Source: Achromobacter arsenitoxydans SY8 (GTDB taxonomy: Bacteria > Pseudomonadota > Gammaproteobacteria > Burkholderiales > Burkholderiaceae_B). Taken from it: a stretch of 64,000 nucleotides of DNA. A program made the position numbers and the translations under genes. Below, piece after piece: positions 25,615 to 33,459 of this stretch (the first letter of the stretch is position 1; each line of letters opens with the position of its first letter). Where the stretch lies: contig NZ_AGUF01000055.1 in NCBI RefSeq assembly GCF_000236785.1, positions 278,689 through 342,688 on the forward strand, read 5' to 3'. A model generated the notes under the pieces. It was given only the letters and a program-made list of their open reading frames with translations. It made no database searches and was not told the DNA's origin.

Positions 25615-26267
25615 TTTCCGATATCCACCACTTTCACCTGTTCTCGGGCGCCGGCGTCGGTGCAGCGGGCATGCAGGACGCCAAGCCGGAAATCCCCGGC
25701 CTGCGCGGGCGCATGGTATGTCTCGGCGGCATCGACGTGGATGCGGCCGGCGTGGCCGATCCGCGGCCCGGCCTGGCGCGCGAGCGCGGCGATCACTACC
25801 TGACCGCGGGGCAATACGGCGTGGCCGCCTGGGACAAGCACATCGGCGCCGTATCGGCGTCCGCCTGCCACGACAACGGGTCATGGTCGGTTGCTGATCC
25901 GCGCTCGCTGCCGGCGGCGAACGACAAGCTGGTGTGCCGCATCATCGCCGAGGACGGCACCTGGCACCGGCCTTTCACCACGCTGGAGCTGGCCGCCCTG
26001 CAGAGCCTGTACGACCCGGACGACTACGCCGAAGTCGAGGAGCAGGGAGCGCCGTTCCAGATGGAAGGCTCGTCGGACAGCGCCCATCGTGAGCGTATCG
26101 GCAACGCCGTGCCGAAGAAAGCGGCGACTGCCATGGCCGAGGAAATCGGCCGGGCCATCCTGCTGTCACGTGCCGGCGAATCGTTCCAGTTGTCGTCAAC
26201 ACCCATTTGGGTACGGCCGATCGCGATGGCATTGGCGGTACGCGGAGGAGTTGAGTATGTCATTTAG
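25611..26267 (+). CDS. C5-cytosine methyltransferase remnant with internal in-frame deletion
   Basis: 218 residues that begin as a C5-methyltransferase (motif I FHLFSGAGVGAAGM, 8-21; then a GGIDVD segment, 39-44) and end as one (motif X RIGNAVP, 162-168, and the tail SSTPIWVRPIAMAL). The body is missing: there is no motif IV Pro-Cys, no ENV (VI), no QxRxR (VIII). The junction falls at a VADPR repeat (48-52; another at 94-98) typical of the variable region of these phage enzymes, so recombination between repeats probably removed most of the gene while keeping frame. It should be catalytically dead. Confidence 0.75.
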   Translation: MISDIHHFHLFSGAGVGAAGMQDAKPEIPGLRGRMVCLGGIDVDAAGVADPRPGLARERGDHYLTAGQYGVAAWDKHIGAVSASACHDNGSWSVADPRSLPAANDKLVCRIIAEDGTWHRPFTTLELAALQSLYDPDDYAEVEEQGAPFQMEGSSDSAHRERIGNAVPKKAATAMAEEIGRAILLSRAGESFQLSSTPIWVRPIAMALAVRGGVEYVI

Positions 26268-26916
26268 GAAGAACTTTCCACAGGATTGCGATGTCGGTCC
26301 ATGCGTCTTCAAGCTCGAGGGATTGCGTTTCTATTTCATCGGAAATAGCTTGGAAGGCCGCGTCCGAATCTGGATCGCTCATCGCGACGATGTCTTCTAC
26401 ATTGCTTGCGGTAACGTCATAGATCGATTGGACGGCGCTTCGTATTCGGGCTGCGGCGAGTACACGGGCGCTGCAATTCAATTCGTGCAAAGGCATCGCA
26501 TCGAATGCGGTGAGAGCGGCTCGAACATTGTTCTTCAAGGTTCTTTCCCATTCATACCGCAGGCTATACATGCCCGGTTCACTCGCAGCTTCAAAGCGCG
26601 TGCCGAAGCGGTGGAGGAGGATGATTACCGCAAGTTGGGCATCTTGCTTATTTTTTTCGTCCTTAGCGCGAGCGTCCTCCGCATCGTAGCGCGCTCTGTT
26701 CGCCTGTCGCTCGCCAATAAGGAAAGCTCCGATGATGGCTGCGATCGACCCTACCGCCTGGATCCACGCCGCGATGTCCGAGGCGGTGTTGGTGGGGGTA
26801 AGGGCGGCGCCTTTTGGCGCGAACGCCACCGTTACAACCCCGATGGTGGCGAAGAACGATACGGACGCAAGGGCGATGCCCCAGACGCAGTAGCGAACGG
26901 CAGTCGTTGCTTTCAT
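26260..26916 (-). CDS. two-helix membrane protein with cytoplasmic coiled coil (moron)
   Basis: 218 residues. Two hydrophobic helices (about 10-33 and 48-67; AWIQAVGSIAAIIGAFLIGE), then a long charged helix (ARYDAEDARAKDEKNKQD) and a soluble C-terminal domain. Encoded against the surrounding operon, overlapping the methyltransferase 3' end by 8 nt. GGAGA lies 6 nt before the ATG at 26916; a frame extension to 26943 is less likely. Probably expressed separately from lytic genes. Function unknown. Confidence 0.65.
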   Translation of the reverse strand: MKATTAVRYCVWGIALASVSFFATIGVVTVAFAPKGAALTPTNTASDIAAWIQAVGSIAAIIGAFLIGERQANRARYDAEDARAKDEKNKQDAQLAVIILLHRFGTRFEAASEPGMYSLRYEWERTLKNNVRAALTAFDAMPLHELNCSARVLAAARIRSAVQSIYDVTASNVEDIVAMSDPDSDAAFQAISDEIETQSLELEDAWTDIAILWKVLPK

Positions 26917-26966
26917 AGCTCGTCTCCTATGGTGCGGCGCCATATTAGCGCGGCTAGGGAGGCGAC

Positions 26967-27575
26967 ATGACTTGGTCTGAAAATGTCATCGCCGGCGCGT
27001 TGGCGCGCCAGACGTTCAACAGGAAGTACCTGGTTGTCGTGCCGAATTGCACCTGGACCGGGCATGAATGCGATCTGCTGGTGGTGACGGAGAACCTGCG
27101 GGTCATTGACGTCGAGATCAAGATCAGCCGGTCGGATCTGAAAGCCGATGCCAAGAAGGAAAAGTGGTGGCACCGCGAGCGCCTCGGCTATTGGCCGACC
27201 GTCACTGAGATGCGCTACAGCGATTGGTCGAACGATCTGCGGCCCGAGCGGATCTACCGGCCAGCGCGTTACAAGAGCACGCCCAAAGACTGGCCCCGCA
27301 AGGTCTGGAAGCACTATTACGCGCTGCCCAAAGAGATATGGCATCCGGATCTGCTCGCGGCGCTGCCCAGCGCCAAGAGCGGTGTCCTATTGTTGGACCG
27401 CGGCGGCTACCCCCGTCCGGTCGGCGACGCTATGCGGGTGGAATGTGTGCGCCGTGCCTCGCCGAACCGTGAGGCCACACCCGTCACTCCCGCCGCGGCC
27501 GTGGATATCGCGCGCTTGGCCAGCCTGCGCATGTGGGACGCGTTCGCGCGTCTTGAGCAGATGGGGGCCGCATGA
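26967..27575 (+). CDS. MmcB-like PD-(D/E)XK nuclease-fold protein
   Basis: 202 residues. The segment HECDLLVVTENLRVIDVEIK followed by SRSDLKADAKK has the Asp...Glu-x-Lys of a restriction-nuclease fold, and resembles MmcB-type DNA-repair proteins (acidic residue, strand, E-x-K, then a conserved basic helix). The C-terminal half is uncharacterised. It lies at the start of the replication module, overlapping the replication protein by 4 nt. Substrate unknown. Confidence 0.66.
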   Translation: MTWSENVIAGALARQTFNRKYLVVVPNCTWTGHECDLLVVTENLRVIDVEIKISRSDLKADAKKEKWWHRERLGYWPTVTEMRYSDWSNDLRPERIYRPARYKSTPKDWPRKVWKHYYALPKEIWHPDLLAALPSAKSGVLLLDRGGYPRPVGDAMRVECVRRASPNREATPVTPAAAVDIARLASLRMWDAFARLEQMGAA

Positions 27576-28741
27576 CAGATTTCGAGCAGCTGCCCGCGCC
27601 TTTGACACCGCCCGACTGCGACCTCCGCGATTTCGCCTTCATGCCATTGGATGTGGCGCGCCTACGTGACAGCGACCTGGCCATCCAGCTGGGGGCCGAA
27701 GAATTCCGCGCGGCCGTCCTGCTGTGGTGCGCAGCGTGGCACCAGGTGCCGGCGGCAAGCCTGCCGGACGACGACAAGGCACTTGCGGCACTTGCCGGGT
27801 ACGGCCGCGTGGTGGCCGAGTGGCGCAAGAACCGCGAGGGGGCGCTGTACGGCTGGGTGAAATGCGACGACGGGCGCCTGTACCACCCCGTGGTGGCGGA
27901 GAAGGCTCGCGACGCTTGGCAAGCCAAGCATAAGCACGCCCATGACAAGCTGGTGGACCGTGTCCGGAAGGCCAACAAGCAGCGCGAGCAGCAGCAACTT
28001 TCACCCTGGATTGTTCCCTCGCTTGAGGACTGGATAGCCGCCGGACTTCCGCTGGAAAGCGAACTCTTTCCGGCGGAAAGTCTGACCGATTCCGGCGGAA
28101 GAATCCGGAAGAGCCAAAAGCAGCGCGCTGGAAATCCACCGGAAAACCCTCTTAAGGGACAGGGACAGGGAGAAGGAAATAAAAAAGATATAGCGGCAGC
28201 GGCGTCTCTCGCGGGCGCACGCGACCCTGCAGACGACCCGCCGCCGTCGGAAGCCCAATGGCTTGCCGCTCAGGAAGAGTGTGCGGCTGGCTATGCCAAG
28301 CTGCTGAACAGCCTGGAACAGGTGCGTGGCAAACGGTCGAAGTTTGTTAGCACCGACGCCCGGCTGATTGCCTGGGAGCGCCTGGGCTTGACCCGCGCGA
28401 AGCTGGTCGAGGCGTACCACCTGGCCGTGGCCGAGCGGGACGCGGCAGAAGACCAGAGCCCGGTGAACGCGGGGTTCCTGGACGTCTTCGTCGCCAAGGT
28501 GCTGAACCCGCCCGAAGGTCAAAGCGCCGCCGGCACCAGACCCGCCACCGGTGCTGGCCTTGCAGATCCGCTGGCCTGGGCGACTACGGCATCGGGCATC
28601 TCAGCCAAGGGCGCTGCGTTGGGCATTGTGCAGGACGAGGGCGAGCCGTTTCCCGCGTTCAAGCTCCGCGTCCATGCCGCTGCGAACCTTTCCGACCAGG
28701 ACAAGGCCCGTTTGCGCGCCGATTTCGGGGTGCACGCATGA
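27572..28741 (+). CDS. DUF1376-containing phage replication protein
   Basis: 389 residues. The N-terminal DUF1376 domain (DFAFMPLDVARLRDSDLA to about residue 115) is a winged-helix type seen in phage replication initiators and helicase loaders. A Gly/Gln/Lys linker (GQGQGEGNKKD) joins it to a helical C-terminal part with GLTRAKLVEAYHLAVAERD. It probably recruits the host helicase to the phage origin. No separate loader or helicase is seen next to it, so it may be the only replication protein encoded here. Confidence 0.72.
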   Translation: MTDFEQLPAPLTPPDCDLRDFAFMPLDVARLRDSDLAIQLGAEEFRAAVLLWCAAWHQVPAASLPDDDKALAALAGYGRVVAEWRKNREGALYGWVKCDDGRLYHPVVAEKARDAWQAKHKHAHDKLVDRVRKANKQREQQQLSPWIVPSLEDWIAAGLPLESELFPAESLTDSGGRIRKSQKQRAGNPPENPLKGQGQGEGNKKDIAAAASLAGARDPADDPPPSEAQWLAAQEECAAGYAKLLNSLEQVRGKRSKFVSTDARLIAWERLGLTRAKLVEAYHLAVAERDAAEDQSPVNAGFLDVFVAKVLNPPEGQSAAGTRPATGAGLADPLAWATTASGISAKGAALGIVQDEGEPFPAFKLRVHAAANLSDQDKARLRADFGVHA

Positions 28742-28962
28742 CCGTTGCCGTCCAGTGCGTTTGCTGCGAGCGCTTCACCCTGCGCGAATCCACGAAGTTC
28801 GCCGAGCTGGGGCTGGGCCGCTGCGCCCTCATGGTCGACCGCCCCGGCAGTTTCGTCAGCCCGAACTACCCCCGGCAGTGCCCGGAATACCAACCCGCGC
28901 CGGAGGCAAAGGCCGCCGCGCGTATCGAATGGCTGCGCGTTCAGTGCAGCGAGGAAGCATGA
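28738..28962 (+). CDS. small Cys-rich protein
   Basis: 74 residues with CVCCERF near the N terminus and two later cysteines (RCALM, QCPEY), a possible zinc site. ATGA overlaps at both ends, tying it to the replication protein and RusA. Such small zinc-ribbon proteins are frequent before rusA in phages; function unknown. Confidence 0.62.
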   Translation: MTVAVQCVCCERFTLRESTKFAELGLGRCALMVDRPGSFVSPNYPRQCPEYQPAPEAKAAARIEWLRVQCSEEA

Positions 28963-29456
28963 TGTTGGAACCGATCGTATTTACCGTCCCCGGCGTGCCC
29001 AAGGGAAAGGGCCGCGCGAAGTCCAGTTCGCGTATTGGCCGGGACCCGAAGACAGGCGCGGCGCGGGTGTTCACGCGCCACTACACACCGGAGGCAACCG
29101 CGGCATACGAAAGCCTGGTGAAGCTGGCCGCGGCCAAGGCTATGGCAGGGCGCGAAGCCTATACCGGGCCGATACGGTTGGAGCTGGACATCGTGATGCC
29201 GATTCCGCAGTCCTGGTCCGGCGTGCGTCAGCGCCGCGCTGCCGCCGGCGAGATTGCGCCCACCGTGAAGCCGGACGCCGACAACGTCGAGAAGGCCATC
29301 AAGGACGGCTTGAACGGCGTCGTGTACCGCGACGACGTCCAGGTCGTACAGGACAGCAAATCCAAAGCCTACGGCGCCGTGCCGGGCGTCAAGGTCGTGG
29401 TGACCTTTCTTGAACACCTGGAACCCGCCCAAGGAGCGAAAAAGCATGCGCCGTGA
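28959..29456 (+). CDS. rusA: RusA-family Holliday junction resolvase
   Basis: 165 residues. The RusA signature is clear: VPGVPKGKGRAKSS at the start and the catalytic Asp-rich segment KPDADNVEKAIKDGLNGVVY followed by RDDVQV. It resolves four-way DNA junctions arising in phage recombination and replication, before packaging. Start at the first of two adjacent ATGs (28959), with GAGGA just upstream. It overlaps the preceding gene by 4 nt. Confidence 0.9.
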   Translation: MMLEPIVFTVPGVPKGKGRAKSSSRIGRDPKTGAARVFTRHYTPEATAAYESLVKLAAAKAMAGREAYTGPIRLELDIVMPIPQSWSGVRQRRAAAGEIAPTVKPDADNVEKAIKDGLNGVVYRDDVQVVQDSKSKAYGAVPGVKVVVTFLEHLEPAQGAKKHAP

Positions 29457-30075
29457 AGCCGGAACCTTTTCGTGCCCCGAGCACGCCATCGCGGTGGCCT
29501 ACCTCATGCTGGCCTATCCCATCGAACCCAAGAACCCCACGCAGCTGATCTGCGAAGCGCTGCAGGATCGCTTCGACGTGAACTACGAGCGCAAGGCGCT
29601 GTCGGGGCTCACGCCGCACGACTGGCACGCGCAGGCCGTGTTTATCTCCAAGGTGCTGGGGCGCACGCTGGGGGATGGCGTTGGCTTCCACATCCTGCGG
29701 GCGCAGTATGGCGCCGGCGAAGAGGGCGCGGCCAGCGCACGGCGGGTATCGGAGTGGCTGAACCCCGACGCGCCGGCCGACAGTCCCATGCGCGAGCTGG
29801 TGGACCTGCTGGTGACGAACATTCTGCGCGGGCGGCCTCGAATCAGGGACCTGTCCGACCGCTTCGACCTACCGAAGTCGAATATTGGCCGGCTGTCGTC
29901 GGCCTATCGCGTGCTGGTAGAGGGCGCCCGCCGCGCGGCCTTGAATCGCCTGGACGTGCAGATGCGGGATGCGGATATTGTGGTGGACCTGGAGGGCGGT
30001 GCCACGCCCACCGCGCTTGACAATGTGGGACAAGATGAGCAGAATTCGCCCAGACTCGTAGCAAGTACGCCCTGA
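29446..30075 (+). CDS. putative late-gene regulator / antitermination-type DNA-binding protein
   Basis: 209 residues, last gene of the early rightward operon, directly after rusA, the place usually held by antiterminator Q. The C-terminal half has a likely helix-turn-helix (RIRDLSDRFDLPKSNIGRLS) before AYRVLVEGARRAALNRLD. No zinc site of the lambda Q type is seen. It is followed at once by a strong terminator, as expected if late transcription needs a regulator. Function inferred from place and HTH. Confidence 0.55.
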   Translation: MRREAGTFSCPEHAIAVAYLMLAYPIEPKNPTQLICEALQDRFDVNYERKALSGLTPHDWHAQAVFISKVLGRTLGDGVGFHILRAQYGAGEEGAASARRVSEWLNPDAPADSPMRELVDLLVTNILRGRPRIRDLSDRFDLPKSNIGRLSSAYRVLVEGARRAALNRLDVQMRDADIVVDLEGGATPTALDNVGQDEQNSPRLVASTP

Positions 30076-30077
30076 AG

Positions 30078-30108
30078 AAACGCCCCGGCCTTTTGGTCGG
30101 GGCGTTTT
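30078..30108. terminator. bidirectional terminator between convergent genes
   Basis: AAACGCCCCG / CGGGGCGTTT stem (30078-30087 and 30098-30107) with a pairing GCC..GGT inner part and T runs on both strands. It serves the early operon from the left and the leftward secreted-protein gene from the right. Confidence 0.88.
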
Positions 30109-30109
30109 G

Positions 30110-30559
30110 CTATCGGCCGACGAGGTTGCAGTTCTGGCTTGCGAACTTCGCGCTGGCGCGCGACCGCTGCCCGGCGTCATCCAGCCACTGCCCGCCCAGG
30201 CTGAACACGTCCTTGAGGGCGAATTCGGATGCCGCCGAATAAATCCGGCCAAGCATGAAATCGGGGGATGGGCCCTCGAGGTTGTTGAGCACGCCCATTG
30301 GCACCGTGGTGTTGATATCGGCGGGGCTAATGCGCTTCTCCTGCATGTCCTGAATGAACTGTCGTCCTTGGGCCAGGCCGTAAGCGAAAAGCCTGCTTTG
30401 CTCGGCGCCGTTCTTTAGGTGCGCCGCAAGCACGCTACATTCAAACGCAGCCCATACGGCATGGCCGCGGGCCGCACGCGCCCGGGAATCCTCTTCAGCG
30501 GCCTGGGCGGTGGTGGCGATCAGGAGCGCGAACGCGGCAGTCATCCAGAACTTGCGCAT
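30110..30559 (-). CDS. secreted small protein (moron)
   Basis: 149 residues with a Sec signal peptide (MRKFWMTAAFALLIATTAQA, cleavage after AQA), so periplasmic or exported. The mature part is helical with a cysteine near each end (FECS, NCNLV), a likely disulfide. On the opposite strand to all neighbours, with its own AAGGA ribosome site. Not recognised; a prophage-borne periplasmic protein could alter the host envelope or exclude other phages. Confidence 0.65.
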   Translation of the reverse strand: MRKFWMTAAFALLIATTAQAAEEDSRARAARGHAVWAAFECSVLAAHLKNGAEQSRLFAYGLAQGRQFIQDMQEKRISPADINTTVPMGVLNNLEGPSPDFMLGRIYSAASEFALKDVFSLGGQWLDDAGQRSRASAKFASQNCNLVGR

Positions 30560-30713
30560 GGCGAGATCCTTCGAGATTTGAAAGAAGACGGCGACGGCAA
30601 AGCGGCGGCAACCGCTTCGCCGACAGCCGACCCACGGGTAAAGGCCGTGAGCGACCCGAGGCCGTCCCACCTGTACAGGCGGGGGCTACGGTACCACACC
30701 TGCAAAGTCACTC

Positions 30714-30917
30714 ATGGAAGAACTACGCTGCACGAGCTGCGGGCGCAAGCTCGCGGAATCGACCGGGTATGTCCGGCTCAACATCAAGTGTTCACGGTGC
30801 AAGACCGTGAATTCATTTTCGATGGCCCAGAGCGCCGAGAGCGCCCAGAGCCACAATCCAGCATGCCACCGAGCATCCAGCGATGAGGTAGGCAAGCATG
30901 GAGGCCAGCGGCCATAA
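30714..30917 (+). CDS. com: Com-like zinc-finger translational activator
   Basis: 67 residues. A compact zinc finger with C6-x2-C9 and C26-x2-C29 (LRCTSCGRKLA and IKCSRCKTVNSF) matches Com of phage Mu, which binds mom mRNA and exposes its ribosome site. Here it likewise lies just upstream of a GNAT (Mom-like) gene. No clear Shine-Dalgarno. The tail beyond residue 40 overlaps the next small gene in another frame. Confidence 0.78.
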   Translation: MEELRCTSCGRKLAESTGYVRLNIKCSRCKTVNSFSMAQSAESAQSHNPACHRASSDEVGKHGGQRP

Positions 30918-31074
30918 CACCGCGGCGCCGGCGCGAAAGCAGCCGGGCGCCAACGGTTTCAAGTACAAACCGCGCTTCGGCGTGATCGTGCTGTGCGATG
31001 ACGAAAGTCATCAGCAGCGCGTGTTCGACGAGCTGCGCGCGCAGGGCTATCGCCTGAAGGTGGTAGCCGTATGA
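30898..31074 (+). CDS. 58-residue conserved-looking protein between com and the ABC-GNAT gene
   Basis: Starts MEASGHNTAAP; its second half (KPRFGVIVLCDDESHQQRVF, then DELRAQGYRLKVVAV) has the look of a small alpha/beta fold. GGTAGGC lies just upstream. It overlaps com by 20 nt, and its stop overlaps the ABC-GNAT start (ATGA), so translation of the large gene may depend on it. I recall similar short genes in this place in other prophages, but cannot verify that here. Confidence 0.6.
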   Translation: MEASGHNTAAPARKQPGANGFKYKPRFGVIVLCDDESHQQRVFDELRAQGYRLKVVAV

Positions 31075-32192
31075 AAGTTTCCATTCAGCATCGGTGCGTC
31101 GACGCCGGCAGCTACCGCGCCGAGAGGGTGAAATCGCTTTTCAACGTCGATTCCGGCGCCGCGTTCGACCTGGACGTGGATCTGCCGATAGACGACGGCG
31201 ATTGGCGCATTGGCGTTGTCGTTGGCCCATCGGGGTCGGGCAAGACCAGCATCGGCCGCGCCGTGGCCCCGCTGTACGCGCCGGCGTGGCCGGCGGACAT
31301 GCCAATCATCGACGCGATCGCGCCCGCTGGCGCTTTCGACGAGGTGACGGCCGCGCTGTCTGCGGTCGGCCTGGGCAGCGTGCCCGCATGGCTGCGGCCC
31401 TATGGCGTTCTATCCAACGGTGAGCAGTTCCGCGCCAACCTGGCCCGCCTGGTCGTCGAAGCGCCGTCGCTGACCGTCATTGACGAGTTCAGTTCGGTGG
31501 TCGACCGGCAGATTGCGCGCGTCGGCGCGGGCGCTTTCGCCAAGGCGTGGCGCCGCACGGGTGGCCGCGTTGTGCTGCTGTCCTGCCACTATGACGTGCT
31601 GGATTGGCTACAACCCGATTGGGTGTTCGACACCGCCACCGGCCAGTTTGATCGGGGGGCGGTTCGACGCCGGCCCCGCCTGGACGTGGAAATCGAGCAG
31701 ACCGACTGGCGCTGGTGGCCACATTTTGAGCCGCATCACTATCTGAAGCTGCCCAAGATGATCGCCGCCAGCAACTACGTCGCGTGGATCGGCGGCGAGC
31801 CGGTCGCACACCTGGCAGTCAGCACCAGGCCGGGCCTGGTAGAGGCCCGGGCGTGCCGCCTGGTAGTCATGCCGGAGTGGCAGGGCGCCGGCGTGGGCAT
31901 GCGCTTCCTGAACGCCGTTTGCGCGGCCTGGCTGGCAGGACAGAACCGGTACGGCCTGCCGCTGCGGTCGCTATTCCATACCAGTCACCCGGGCCTCGCT
32001 GCGGCGTTGCGCCGAGACGCGCGGTGGACGCAGGTATCCGGCTCGCTGTATGGCGGCCAAAAGGCGCGCGCCGCGGCATCCCAGCTGCGGAGCGCGGAGC
32101 GCAAGGGCCGGACGACGGCGGGCAGCGGGTACGGTGGCCACTTCCGCGCCGTGCAGGGCTTCCGTTACCTGGGGGAGCCGACATGCGCGTGA
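31071..32192 (+). CDS. ABC ATPase fused to GNAT acyltransferase (Mom-like DNA modification)
   Basis: 373 residues. An ABC-type ATPase: Walker A GPSGSGKTS (52-60), signature LSNGEQFR (114-121), Walker B LTVIDEFSS (134-142), H-loop SCHYD (171-175). It is joined to a C-terminal GNAT domain (about 210-340) with acyl-CoA loop PEWQGAGVGMRF (268-279). There are no membrane helices, so it is not a transporter. With com directly upstream, the GNAT half is best read as a Mom-like base-modifying enzyme and the ATPase as a DNA-clamping or translocating part. No Shine-Dalgarno: translation may need coupling or Com. Confidence 0.78.
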   Translation: MKVSIQHRCVDAGSYRAERVKSLFNVDSGAAFDLDVDLPIDDGDWRIGVVVGPSGSGKTSIGRAVAPLYAPAWPADMPIIDAIAPAGAFDEVTAALSAVGLGSVPAWLRPYGVLSNGEQFRANLARLVVEAPSLTVIDEFSSVVDRQIARVGAGAFAKAWRRTGGRVVLLSCHYDVLDWLQPDWVFDTATGQFDRGAVRRRPRLDVEIEQTDWRWWPHFEPHHYLKLPKMIAASNYVAWIGGEPVAHLAVSTRPGLVEARACRLVVMPEWQGAGVGMRFLNAVCAAWLAGQNRYGLPLRSLFHTSHPGLAAALRRDARWTQVSGSLYGGQKARAAASQLRSAERKGRTTAGSGYGGHFRAVQGFRYLGEPTCA

Positions 32193-32803
32193 TGATCGTG
32201 GGCCAGAAGTGGCTGGGCGCGGCGTTGCTGCGCCAGTGCATCGCGGAGGGCCACCAGGTGTTGGCCGTCGCAGCGCCGCCCTCTGTGGGCGAAGAATACG
32301 ACCGCCTCTACGCGACCGCGCAGCAGCTGGGGGTGCCGGCGCGCGCGGTGCGCGGCCGGCTTGTTGCGCAAGACGTCCCGCCCGGCTGCGACGTGCTGCT
32401 TGCAGCGCACGCCCATTGCTTCATCGACGCGGCAGCGCGGGCGCGGGCAAGGCACGGCGCGCTGGGTTACCACCCGTCGCTGTTGCCGCGCCACCGCGGG
32501 CGCGACGCCATACGGTGGGCCGTGCATATGCGCGAGGCTGTCACCGGCGGCACGCTGTATCGGATGGACGATGGCGCCGACACGGGCCCGATTGTCTCCC
32601 AGGACTGGTGCCACGTCCGGCCGGGGGACACCCCTGCAGCCCTTTGGCGCCGCGACCTGGCGCCGCTGGGCCTACGGCTGTTCTCCGAGGCGCTGGAGCG
32701 CCTGGCGCGCGGTCAGGAGTTGGCCGGGCTGGCACAAGATGAAGACCTGGCCAGCTGGGAGCCAGCATTCAGCGGTGCAAGGCTGGCAGACACATCAGGG
32801 TGA
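32183..32803 (+). CDS. formyltransferase-fold protein linked to the ABC-GNAT gene
   Basis: 206 residues resembling methionyl-tRNA/sugar formyltransferases: GYHPSLLPRHRG (95-106) and YRMDDGADTGPIV (126-138). The catalytic His97 and Asp133 of the N-x-H...D set are present, but the Asn is Gly95, which may change or abolish 10-formyl-THF chemistry. It overlaps the ABC-GNAT gene by 10 nt (GGGGGAG ribosome site). Inference: it supplies or handles a one-carbon unit for the base modification. Confidence 0.72.
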   Translation: MRVMIVGQKWLGAALLRQCIAEGHQVLAVAAPPSVGEEYDRLYATAQQLGVPARAVRGRLVAQDVPPGCDVLLAAHAHCFIDAAARARARHGALGYHPSLLPRHRGRDAIRWAVHMREAVTGGTLYRMDDGADTGPIVSQDWCHVRPGDTPAALWRRDLAPLGLRLFSEALERLARGQELAGLAQDEDLASWEPAFSGARLADTSG

Positions 32804-32809
32804 TACGGC

Positions 32810-33442
32810 ATGAAAGGAAGGCGGGGGCAGGCGGGGGTGCAACAGCGGCCGCGGCCGCCTGCCAATTGGCTGGCGCGCGCGGAGGCCGCCGGCGGCTTGC
32901 TGGCACCGGCGCCCGAGCTACTGGAATGGGCCGAGGGGGTGATACTCGACTCTGGCGGCCCCCTCCACAACCCAGACCACGCTCACCTGGTTGACGCTGA
33001 TCTGGCGTTCCTGTGGGCGTCGTCAGGCTTCCTGAAGGCCGGGCGCGTGGTGCTGGGCCAGGCCGAGCAAGTGATGTTTCGCGCCGGAGGCTGGCAGAAA
33101 GCCCGCCAGGAACAGCAGATGATCGAGTGGTTCGGCCGCGTGCCCGCCTTCCTGATTACCCTTGCCGCAGACTACTGCGCGACCTGTAGCGACGCGGAAT
33201 TCTGCGCGCTGGTGGAGCATGAGCTCTACCATATCGGACATGCATCTGATCCTTACGGCGCGCCTGCCTTCGACAAGCTCGGCCGGCCGAAGCTGCGCAT
33301 CGTAGGGCACGACGTTGAGGAATTCTTGGGTGTTGTGGCCAAGTATGGGCCGTCGACAGATGTTCAGCGGCTGGCCGCCGCCGCCAGCGCCGCGCCGGCC
33401 GCGTCGCGGCTGGATATTGGGCGGGCTTGTGGATGTTGTTAA
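32810..33442 (+). CDS. putative phage metallopeptidase (HExxH)
   Basis: 210 residues with a zincin motif HELYH (137-141) within ALVEHELYHIGHASDPYG, a third possible ligand further on, and two cysteine pairs (CATC, CGCC). No signal peptide. Families called putative phage metallopeptidase have this layout. It follows the formyltransferase by 6 nt, so belongs to the same unit. Its role, perhaps maturing a protein or acting on a modified product, is unknown. Confidence 0.7.
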   Translation: MKGRRGQAGVQQRPRPPANWLARAEAAGGLLAPAPELLEWAEGVILDSGGPLHNPDHAHLVDADLAFLWASSGFLKAGRVVLGQAEQVMFRAGGWQKARQEQQMIEWFGRVPAFLITLAADYCATCSDAEFCALVEHELYHIGHASDPYGAPAFDKLGRPKLRIVGHDVEEFLGVVAKYGPSTDVQRLAAAASAAPAASRLDIGRACGCC

Positions 33443-33459
33443 GCGGCGGGCTAGGGCGA

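Noticed and set aside
31071-32192. ABC transporter
   Set aside because: No membrane helices or partner permease; the ATPase is fused to a GNAT domain and follows a Com-like gene.
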